Of a DNA stretch of 39,546 nt, positions 8,553 through 18,700 are shown piece after piece. The DNA lies in assembly GCA_016931085.1 (NCBI GenBank), contig JAFGFO010000119.1:1-39546 (forward strand). The letters are read 5' to 3'. How positions within the stretch are numbered: the first letter of the stretch is position 1; each line of letters starts with the position of its first letter. Below the pieces are notes generated by a model. The model did not search any database. It saw nothing but the letters and a program-made list of their open reading frames with translations, and was not told the origin of the DNA. The DNA is from Thermoflexales bacterium. Lineage in GTDB: Bacteria; Chloroflexota; Anaerolineae; Fen-1058. A program made the translations under genes and the position numbers.

Positions 8553-9569
8553 CTAAACCACGACCACACGTGTGCCGGCGTCCTTTGGAGCCCGCAGGGC
8601 ATAGTCGGTGTACGGCACGGCCGGCTCGGTCCAGCGAAAGACCCATTGGGCGGCGTCGTTGGGCACATTCACACAGCCGTGGCTCTTGGGCCGCCCGTAA
8701 TCGTTGTGCCAGTAAGTGCCGTGGATGGCGATACCCGACCAGGTGAAATAGGTGGGGAAAGCGACGCCGGGCAGGTTGTAATAATCGTTGCCGCTGCCGC
8801 CGATCATGTAATCCGTGTGGCGCTTGACCAGCACGCGATACTCTCCGCGCGGCGTGATCATGCCCGGCAGCCCCGAAGCGATCGGACAGCCAAAGACGGC
8901 CGTCTCGCCTTCGAAACAGACCAGCGTCTGGGCTTTGACGTCGATCTGGACGCGCTTGTCGGGCAGGCCGGGCGAGATAGGTGCCAGCGCCTCGGGCGAC
9001 AGGTAGCGCGCCGAGGCGGCCGGGATGTGAGGGCCGGGTGAGTAGGAAACGCCCTCCTGGAGCTGGTACCACCAGTTGCCGGCCTTGTCTGTGACGGCCT
9101 TGACGGCGCGGTAGACGGTGCCGTAGTACAGCCTACGCCCCACGTAGGGGCTGTCGGGCTGCCAGCGCATTTCCGCGACGGGGATGCTGATTTGGACCCA
9201 TATCCCCGGCTTGGCGAGCTCGATGACGACCAACGCCTGGGGTTGGTCCTCTACCGGCTGGACGTAGCCGCTGTGGATAAAGCCTTCGTCTGTCTGGTAC
9301 CAGGTGGGATTGCTGGGCCACGGCGCCTCGCCCAAGACAGTGGCGTACAAGGGGATGACCTGGTCGTACGATTTCCAGGCCACCACCTCGGCCTTGAGCG
9401 CGGCTTCCTTGCGCACGGCCTGGCGCCAGCCGGTGCTGATGCGTCCCAGCGAGGCGGGCGGGCCGCCAATGTACTCTTGAGCGCTGGCCAGCGGCACCCC
9501 TTGTAGGGCGGGCCAGAGCAGGGCGGCGCTGCCCAGCTTGAGAAAATCACGACGGCTTAGTGTGTGCAT
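8553..9569 (-). CDS. Exported L,D-transpeptidase (YkuD domain), Tat signal
   Basis: Peptidoglycan cross-linking enzyme of the YkuD/L,D-transpeptidase family, 338 residues. The N-terminus carries a twin-arginine motif, SRRDFLKLG, followed by a hydrophobic stretch and a likely cleavage site after PLASA. Residues about 65-105 (IPLYATVLGE to GFIHSGYVQPV) look like an SH3-type wall-binding fold. The catalytic domain at about 205-305 contains H283 in AIHGTYWHN and the hallmark SHGCVNV with nucleophile Cys299. It would transfer tetrapeptide stems or anchor partners on the outer face of the membrane. It is first in a two-gene unit with the anchored GH3 and has its own good promoter. No strong Shine-Dalgarno precedes the ATG. 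Alternatively it could attach a surface protein to the wall, but nothing shows that. Confidence 0.93.
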   Translation of the reverse strand: MHTLSRRDFLKLGSAALLWPALQGVPLASAQEYIGGPPASLGRISTGWRQAVRKEAALKAEVVAWKSYDQVIPLYATVLGEAPWPSNPTWYQTDEGFIHSGYVQPVEDQPQALVVIELAKPGIWVQISIPVAEMRWQPDSPYVGRRLYYGTVYRAVKAVTDKAGNWWYQLQEGVSYSPGPHIPAASARYLSPEALAPISPGLPDKRVQIDVKAQTLVCFEGETAVFGCPIASGLPGMITPRGEYRVLVKRHTDYMIGGSGNDYYNLPGVAFPTYFTWSGIAIHGTYWHNDYGRPKSHGCVNVPNDAAQWVFRWTEPAVPYTDYALRAPKDAGTRVVVV

Positions 9570-9635
9570 TGCTTACCGGGTGTGTCTATGGCGGTCAAAG
9601 ACGACCGCGGCGGCCGGCCGTTTGCCGGCAAGCTG

Positions 9636-9664
9636 AGTATAAACGCACGTGGCAAAAAAGTCAA
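9636..9664 (-). promoter_or_regulatory. Sigma70-type promoter for the L,D-transpeptidase gene
   Basis: Read on the - strand, TTGACT (9664-9659) is followed after exactly 17 bases by TATACT (9641-9636), near-consensus -35 and -10 boxes. Transcription would start near 9629, leaving about 60 bases of leader. The first transcribed bases can form a GC-rich hairpin from two GCCGGC copies (9613-9618 and 9624-9629). This is the best promoter seen in the window. Confidence 0.7.
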
Positions 9665-9674
9665 ACGCAGAAAT

Positions 9675-9703
9675 GTAGAGACGTAGCAATGCTACGTCTC
9701 TAC
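9675..9703. repeat. GTAGAGACG-family palindrome after giant gene copy A
   Basis: Arms GTAGAGACGTAGC (9675-9687) and its complement (9691-9703) flank AAT. It lies 19 bases downstream of the stop of the 9723-24353 gene and just before the L,D-transpeptidase promoter. The stretch between stop and palindrome, with a conserved TATAAT, matches the one after the other giant gene, so it belongs to the duplicated unit. It probably forms a 3' mRNA hairpin. Confidence 0.85.
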
Positions 9704-9722
9704 GCCCATTATAACACGTCCG

Positions 9723-12700
9723 TCAGCCGTTCTTGATCACCACCGGCAGGTAGATCTGGTGTACCCGCCTGACGGTCACCACCACCGGCCCGGCTTGGTT
9801 GTTCGACGGGTTGGGGTCAACCACGCCAAGCGGTAATACGATAATAGCCGTGTTGCTCAAGGGACCGAAATAGGCCCGGTCCGTGGTAACGGTAAGAACC
9901 TGGCGGGTCGGCAGGCCGCTTGAGGCATTCACCGTGCAGGTGACGACGGCCGAACCGCGCGGCCAGTCGCAGCCGGGGCCGCTGACCGCTGCCAGGGCAT
10001 CGGCGCTGTTGAAGGCATCGATCAATGTGGCGCCAGTTCCTCCAAACGGACCAGAGTACACGATGGTAAAAGCGTAAGTGATGGACTGGCCGGCGGCGAC
10101 ATTGGCCTGGGCACTGGACTTGGCCAGCGCCAGGTCAGCCCAGATCTCGCTATCTGCGACAGTCGTAAAGGCCCAGGTGTAGGGAAGGTTCTCGATCCAC
10201 GCGCCCGCCGCGTTGGTGCCGGTGACGACCGAGACGGTGTAGAGCGTGCCAGCCTCCAGGTTGGGATGCTCCAGGCTCAGGCGAGTCGCCGCGCTATCCC
10301 ATGTTGGAGTGAGCAAGATAGAGGGCGAGATGGTCAGGCCGATCGAGCCGGTCACGACCGGCCCGCTAAACTCGACCACGATGGGCTGGTCGCGTATGAC
10401 GTCGACCGCGCCGTCGGCTGGCGTGACGCCGGCGACCACGATAGGCGGCGGTGAGACGACCATTTCGAACGGCCCTACCCGGCGCGGGTTGCCGGCGACA
10501 TCTTGCGCTTCGAGCCAGAGCGTGTAGCGGCCCTCCTCCAGCGGCGAGGGAGAAACGCTCACGCTCCAGCCGCCGGCCTGGTTGGTGATCACCTGGGACT
10601 GGCTGCCGCCGCCCGGCGACAGCATGGTCCAGCGCAGCGCCTGGATCTCGCCGCCGTCGCTCAGGCTGCCACTCAGGGAGAACACGTTGTTACTCGTCAG
10701 TATCCCGGTCACGGTGATGAGCGGCGCGACCGTGTCTATCCGATATGTCAAGCTGAGCGCCGCACTGCGATTGCCCACGCTGTCGACGGCGTACATGCTC
10801 CGCATTTGCGCCACCCCGTCCAAGACGCCCCCCGACAGGCTGTACTGCCAGGTTGCCGTGGTATTGGCCGGCAGGGCAGCCGATTTGAGCGTCAGTTGGC
10901 TGTTCAGAAGCGTCCCATCGTAGTCGTTCGGCTGCGCGTCGCACACCACCAGCCGCCACGTGCCCTGCGAGGCCTGGCCGTTCAGGCGGCTCAGCAGCTC
11001 GAACGAACGCCGCAGCTTGTCATAGTAGGGCGAGGCGGTGTTGTGGTCGAGCGTGTCCTTCCAATTGGGCACGGTCGCCGTATCGTCCAGGAGCACGTCA
11101 TAGTCCTGGACGGCCGCCCCGCCGCGCAAGAGCGTCACCGAGATGCCCAACGGGGCATACAGGTAGGCCACGACGTCGCTGCGGCGGGTGTGGGTCAGGT
11201 TGAGGCCCACACTCACGTCCACGACCGTGAACGCCTCCTCGACCTGGAAAGGTACCTCGATCTGGTCTCCCCCCCCGCAGGCGGCCGCCGCGTCGATGCT
11301 CTTTTGGATCCAGTTGGCCTTGTAAACGTAGGTCGTGGTCGGCAAGGCGCCGGGCGCAAGGGTCACGCCGGCTGCCTGGCACGGCTGAGCATCACCTCCG
11401 TCGCATACCATCACCGTATCGACCAGGCGATTGTCAAAGGCTGCCCCACTCCAATTCAGCTCGGCGGCGTTGAGCCAGCCATCGCTCAGCGCGGCGGCGG
11501 TGGCGCTGCCCAGCGTCACGGTGGGCGGCGTGGCGTCCACGACGAAGGGCTGTCCGTTCAAGTTGCCAGCCCGGCCGTAGGCAAACCAGGGGCCGAGCTG
11601 GGCAAAGCTGTCGGCCGCTCGCACGCGCACGTCAAAGACCTGGCCCTCGCCCGCCGCGCCCACATTCACGCCGCACGCCCACTGCCAGTCGGCCGGCGTG
11701 GCATCCGGACAGGTGAAAGCGCTCACGCTGCCGCCAGGCGCCCTGAGCTCGAGCGTCACCGTCGGCACGTTGGATTGATCGTAGACAAAGCCGCCCACGC
11801 TCACCTCACCAGGGCCGATAAGACCGGGCGGGCTTTGAATCTCGAGGTAGTCAGGCCCAGCCTGGTCAAGCTCGTAATCCACGTACAGCCAGTCCAGCGG
11901 GTAGTCGTAAGTTTCGGGCGCGACGATGTGGCTGCTGTCGTCCAGCACAACCACGTCCAGCGTGGCCCAGCCGTTGTCATTGACGGCATCGTGAGCCAGG
12001 TCAATCACGCCGTTCAAGATCAGCTCGCTCGACTGGCCGGCCGCCAGGGTAATGGGAGCTGTTTGGGTTATCGCTATGCGCAGATGCCCCCAAGTGTGGA
12101 TGTACGCCACAACGTCCCTGGCCGGCGCGCCCCCAACGTTAGCCAGGGTCAGCGTCACCGTGATGGGCTGCTTGTCGCCCACGACCGGCGCGGCGATGTT
12201 TATCAAGCGGGCCAGCTCCATCTGGGCCTCGAAAGGCACCCGCGCGCTCCTGTCGATTCGCTTGCAGGCCGGGTCGTCGGGGTTCGCCATGCACACGGCG
12301 CTCTGGGGCAACTGCCGCCCGATCAACGCCGCCAGCCGGCCAGCCATCGAGGCCGGCAAGTTATTGCCCAACAAGCTGTAGGGGATACCGGCCGGCTGCG
12401 CGGCCAGGCTCACGCGCACGTCCGGCTGGCGGAACAGTCCGTCCTTGGGGCAGACCCCCCGGCCCAGCGCCGGCCAGGTATAGCCTTGGGCCAGCGCAAG
12501 CGGCCCGGATGGCGTATCGCCCGTCACCCGCGCGCTGTTGAGGGGGTTATCGGGCGGCTGCGCCGCCCACAGCCGGAGGCCGTCGTCGTCGCTGGCAAAG
12601 GCCACCAACGACAGGGACGTGCCGGCCGGATTGGTGATGCCCAGGCTGCTGAACGGCACGTATAAGTCGCTGTGAGCAGGCTGCAAATTGGCGTCAAAGA

Positions 12701-15700
12701 TATATGCGACGTTGGGAGTGAGCACGTCTGACCACAGCGTGCCCGAATAGTGCTTGAGCGTGACGCTCACACTATCCTGCACCCACAGCACGTAATCGGC
12801 CGCCAGGGAATGAGTCGTCGTCTGGACGCGATAGGTCGGCATATAGACCTCATCGCCGGGCGCCGAGTACGGATCATAAGCTGTGGCGCTGCCACCGCCT
12901 GGGTCGCTGTCCAGGTAGATGAACAAATCGCCGTCAGTGGTCCAATTGGCGCCCGTCCACGTCAGGCGCAAGCCGGCCTCGTCCCAGGCCGCGTACAACT
13001 TTTGAGGCGTCCCAGAGCTGCGCTCGGCCAGGCGGCTGTCCTCGCCCAACAGGTTGCACGGCGCTTGCAGCCAGCCGCGATAGGGCTGCCCATCCGTTTC
13101 GCCACCGCCCATGTCAACGTAAACCGGCGTGCGCTCATAGTCCACGTAAACCGGCCCGATCGTTTGAGGGTTGGCGTTGCCATACTCGTCGCGGCTGGTC
13201 AGGCGGCCCCACAGCTTTTGCGGCTCGCCCGCCTCATACGTGGACAGGCGCGGCTCCGTCACCGTCACCTGGTCCGTCTGTTGCACCATTTGGCTTGGGA
13301 CGCCCGGCCGTTGTTCGAGCCACTCGAAGGTGTAAGACGCCGTATCGGGGCTGGGGCTGGCCGTCCAGGCCGCCGTCAGCGTGGGCGAGGCCACGTCCCA
13401 GACCGTCATAGCGGGGGTGATGATCGCGCCCGACGCGTAGGTCAGCGTAATCTGCGACGCGCCCGGCGGCACGGCGTCCGCCCACAACGAGCGGACCAGC
13501 TCGGTGGTCCGGCCCGCACCGTCAGTCGCGCGAATCGTGACCGTGTAGGTCTGCCCGCCGGGCGGGATGAGAGAAGCGCTGTGCAGGCTCACGCTCCACG
13601 GTGAGGCGACGAGTGGATAGTCGTTGGAATGTGGAATATCCTGCCATACACCATTAGGAAATGGTGCGCTATCCAGGCGGATCCGCAGGCTTGCCAGTTG
13701 GGTGGTCTCGCTGACCAGCCCTTCGAGGCGAATAAAGCCATTCGACCAATTCTGGCTCGAGATGCGCTCCGTGGTCAGGGCAAGTCCCGCCTGGCTGGTA
13801 TCCACCAGGATCACCGTCTCCAGGCCCGATGAGGCGGAAATAGGCGCCGCCGAGGTGATGACGTTTCCAAGCCGGTCGCGAAGAGTTGCCAGAACCGTGA
13901 ACGCGCCTTCGGCAGTCGGGGTAAAGCTGGTCGTCCAAGGCGTCGCCAGCGTCCCGCTCTCCCAGGTCTGGGTGTAGATGGGATGGCCGTCTACCGTCAC
14001 AACCAGATCTTGGAGGCTGTCCCGGGCATACGCCGCCCCGGCGACCTCGATCGGCGCGAGCACGGTATACAGGGAATGAGAAGTAGGGGTGAGAATGGCG
14101 ACGCCCAGGGTCCACGTCAGGGTCGTCGTGGTGCGGGTGACAGTGGTGCAGGCTCCAAAGGTATCGCACGCTGTCAGGCGTGGCGACGGGTTGGTGCTGT
14201 ACGCCGGCGGCGAGACGTAGCGATACAACTGGGGCTGCGAAAAGACGGCCGTGTGCCAGGCCGCGTCCTGGTAGGCTGGCGCCGAGCCGGCCACCGGGCA
14301 GGCATAGCCTCGATCGCTCAAGTTATAGTCCTCGGCCCAACACTGGTAGATGTCGCGGTCGCCGGGGAAGCGCGGCGCGTAGTGAGTCAGTTGCGCCCGC
14401 GGCGCTTGGGTGTCTATCTCACCTTGCCAGGCATTCGGCAGGCTCAGACTGTGGCTCAAGCCATCGGCAGCGCGCAGATAGATTTTGTACAAGCCTTCGA
14501 CAGCCGGCAGTTGGGTGCTCCAGGTCGAAAAAGCCTGGCCCGCCTGCGTCAGGCTCACCGGCTGCCAGGCGGCCAGCGCCGGCTCGTCCCAGTTTCGCAA
14601 GTGAAGCAGGCCCAGCTCCAGGCTGTCGATGCCGCTGGAAGCGGGGTTGGCAATCGCCTGGACTTGGGCCGAGCTCAGGGCGCGGTCGTAGACCACCAGC
14701 TCGTCAAGCTGCCCGCTCAAGCCCTGGCCCACCAACCAGTCATCGTCGTCGTCTGCCAGGCCCGGCAGCGTGCTCGTGATCGTTTGCAGAGGGAGGCCAT
14801 TGACATAAAACGTCACACCTGTCTCATCGTTTCCCAATGGCGAAACGACGGCCGCCACGTGCGTCCAGGCGCCGGCGGCCAGCGTGACGCTGGTCGTGCT
14901 GTAAGCCCCGACGCCGTACAGCTCGAATTGCAGGCCGGCCTCGTTGACGCTCAAGCCAAAGCCGTTTGCGCTGTTGGCCGTGTCGGCGGCCAGGATCTGC
15001 TGCAAGCCAAGCGTATCGCTCAGGTTGACCCAGGCCATGACGCTCAGGCCGGACTGGCCGGCCAGGTCACCCAGGCGAGCGCTGTGCCCCAGGTTCAGGC
15101 GGTCGCCGCTGTCCAATCGCAGCCCCAAGCCGTAGCGGCCGGCTTGGCCTGCCTCAGGGCACGCTCCGGCCGGGCAAGTGGCCTGGAAGTGACTGGCCGA
15201 GCCATCGTAAAAGCGCGCGGCCCCCTCGGCCTCTTCCACGTGCATGTGCAGCACCTGGCCGGTGGGATAAGGCACTTCGCTAACCGTGCCGCTGACGAGG
15301 CCCGTGCCGCTGATCACGTAGGCGCTGGGGCCTGGCTCGGTCAGGTCGGCCAGGGGCGACGTGCCGTCCAGCTCGACGACAGGCTGCGCCAGTTGAGTGA
15401 CCGGCCAGCGTGCGCGAGGGTCGAACACGAGCCGGCGCGACCGCGCCGAGGCGTTGGAGGACCGGTTACCCACTTTGTCCACCGCCTCGAGCCGGACGCC
15501 ATGTTGGCCGTTGAGCGGCGCGGAGAGGGTAAAAGTCACCTCCCACCGGCCTGGCGTCAACTGGGCCAACTGCCGGCCGGTCACGGCCAGGCCGCTGCCA
15601 TTCAGCAAGGTGGCATACACCCGGTCCACACCGCTGAGGCTATCCTGAACGGCGCCGGCCAGGCGCAGCTCGTCTTTGGCCTCGAGTGCGCCGAGTGTAT

Positions 15701-18700
15701 AGGCGCTATCCAGGCTCACGCTGGGGCCGGTGAGGTCTATGCTAAGCGTCTTGCTATTCTCATCTGTATGACCCACGCTGTCCGCCGCGCGAACGTCGAT
15801 GACGTGCGGTCCTTCGCCCAGGTTGCGGTCCGGGTTGAATCTAAACAACCACGTGTTCTGGTCTTGGGTCGCGTTGGCCCAGGCGCCGCCGTCGACGCGA
15901 TACGTCACCTCCCTGACCGGCGAGCTCGGGTCGTCGGCAACCACCGCCATCACTGTGTCACGGTTGGCCAGGTAGTCGGCCGGCAGATCCAGGTAGACGC
16001 TGGGGGCGTCGGCGTCGATCGTCACCTCGTGCGAAAAACTGGTATCGTACCAGTGCACCTGGTAGTCGTACAGAGCCTGGATGTCGCGATCCGACAAGAC
16101 GCGGTCGTACAGCACGACTTCGTCGGCCTGGCCTATCAAATTGCGGCCGATTTCAATCGGCACGCCAGGATTGGCATCGGGCGCGGGCGAAACCGCATCG
16201 CCTTGCAGCGCGCCGTTCAGGTAGACATAGGCTTTGCCGCTGCCAGGATCGAAGCTCGCCATCACGTGCGTCCACTGGTTGAGCATCAACTCACCCCGGC
16301 CGATCACAGAGTTGACGGACTGGGGTCCGCGCCGTCCGCTCGAGGTGTCAAAGCCGGCCTTGATCGCGCCGCCGGCCGAAACGCTGCGCTGAATGAACAG
16401 GTTATAGCTGCCAGGCTTGCGGACCAATTCCTGGTCGGTGTTCCAGCGCTCTTTGCTCAGCTTGAACCAGCCGCCGACAGTGAGTCCGTTAGCGGGCACA
16501 CTGCCATCCGGCACCGACAGGCATTGGTTGGCGTCGTTGCCATACAACGTGCCGGCAAACACCACCCCCTGGCGCATCCAGCCCTTGCTGCCGGCGGCCG
16601 GGCAGCCGCACTCATTCTGGGCCGGGGCAAGTTGGCAACTGCCGTTGCGACTCGCACCGGCGGCATTGGCAAACGCCGTGGTCGTGATCGCTGTCGCCGG
16701 TTCTTTCAACGCTTCGTCCAGGTGCAGATTGAGCGAGGGCGCCTCGTCCTTCAGCGCGACAACTTGTTCCTGGGACAAGGCCCGGTTGAGGATGACGACG
16801 TGGTCGATCTGGCCGTCCAGGTAGTCCTGCGCGGCGTCACTGGAAAAGCCAATATTGACGCCGGTCTGCCAGGTGAAATCAGAGGCCGTCTTGGTGCCGC
16901 TGATCGCTTCAATTCCATCCACGTAAATCTTTTGCCCGCCCGAGCTTAGCCCAAGCACGTGCGCGGCGTGGTGCCACTGCCCGTCCGCATAATTGGCGCC
17001 GGACGTGCAAATCGTTTCGTCGTCCCAGACGCGGGCACACATATTGCCGCCGCTCAAGTAGAGATTGCGGTCGTGGTCATTGCTGCCCAGCGTGTCGTCG
17101 TCGACCGAAAAGAGGCCGCAGTTGGCGCAAGCCGTCTTGAACCACAGCCCCAGCGTATACTCGCTTTCCAGCACGTTGACCGTCACGTCTATGGTGTCGT
17201 TTTGCCCATCGAAGCGGGCGGCCTGGTTGAAGCGGCCCGGCAGGCCGCTATCCGGACACTTGCCGGCGTTGTCATCGCACGTGCCGACGTGGGCGTTGCC
17301 GGAAGAGTCGGAGAACACACTGCGCCCGGGCGCCTCGTCCAGGCGAAGCTCGAGCAGGCGCTCTGTGCCCTGGTACAGATCGAGCACTTCCTGGGCCGAC
17401 AACGCCCGCTTGTAGATAGCCAGCTCGTCCAGCCCGCCCTTGAAGGGGACGGACGGGTTGATGTGCGTCAAGGCCAATCCCACGTCCACCTCGTTGCCCT
17501 GGAAGCGTACTTCTTGAGAGAAGGAGGGGGTTGTGATTTTGAAGGTATAACGATTGACAAAGTCGTGAGTATCCGGCCAGATATCCTCTTCCCATACCTC
17601 TAATGAGGCGGCTCCGCAATAGTTGCGGGTCACGTTATGGAGTCCTGGGTCGCCGGCATCCATCCAATCGTGATACCAGATGTCCTCATCCGCAAACTTG
17701 CCGCGCAGCTCGTTGTTACCCGGAAAGCCCTGGTCCCAACCCTGCACGGCGTAACACGTCAAGCCATTGTCCTTCATTGTAGCGCAGCCGGTGACGCGGC
17801 CCACCTCCAAATTGCTCGTGCTGCCAGGCTTGACGCCGGCGCCGAGCGTACAACTGCCTTTATCCACGCCGTCAACGTAAACCTTGTACTGGCCGTCGTC
17901 GTACGTGACCGCCAGGTGGTTCCATTGGTTCAAGCTCAGGACGTCCGTGACGACGCACGAGCGCCAGACCGAGCCATCGCCCAAGCCAAGCTCCAGATCA
18001 TCGGTGTTGGTGATCAAGATCGAGGGATAGGCGTCTGGAGAGAAAGCGGCGTCGCCGGAGAGCTGTGGCGAGTAGCCCAAGACCCCCTGGCGATGGGACG
18101 TGGTGGCCTCTGGTCTTATCCACATCACCTGGCTGAAATGGCCATCGCTCAAGTCCAGCGCCGTGGCCTGTGGCAGCGCGAAAACGCGCCCGTTATCAAA
18201 GACCATGCCGCCGCGCAAAACGCCGGGCGTTGGAGATGGGCAGTAAATATTTTCTGAGCCGCTGCCTGTATGGTAACAGGTACCTTGCAACTGGCCGATC
18301 TCGTCTTGATAACTGCACATCAGTCCCGCGCACGTGCGGCTGTCCAGGCTCATCTTGAAGCCGGGGCGCTGGACCTGGGCCGCCACCTCACGGTCGTCCA
18401 ACGCGCGGGGATAGACCGATACCTCGTCAACCAGCCCGCTAAAGTATTCGCCCCCGCCGTCGCCGCGCGCGCCCACGGCCCAGTCGCCATTGACCGGCAC
18501 AGTGCTCGTGGTATCGGCTCGCCTGGACACTTCTTCTCCATTCCGGTACAGGATCCAAGCGCTGCCGTCGTACACGCCGGCCAGGTGCGTCCACTGGCCC
18601 AGGTCGCCGGCCGGGACCGTGTAACGGGCCGTATACGTCATACCCGAGCCGACCTCATAGCTACCGTTATCAATCCGCAGCCAGGCCTGGCCAGCCTGGC

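Noticed and set aside
9675..9703. Classical intrinsic terminator
   Set aside because: The stem is strong but no T-run follows directly on the transcribed strand, so it is reported as a palindromic repeat with a possible 3'-end role.
10880..11315. Subtilisin-like protease associated with the P domain
   Set aside because: No Asp/His/Ser triad motifs were seen in either giant.
10503..16949. Open frames of 720 and 988 codons on the + strand opposite copy A
   Set aside because: They are shadows of the P-domain, CBM9-like, Ig-like and LamG coding sequence. Similar antisense frames appear at the same places opposite copy B, as expected from shared codon composition.
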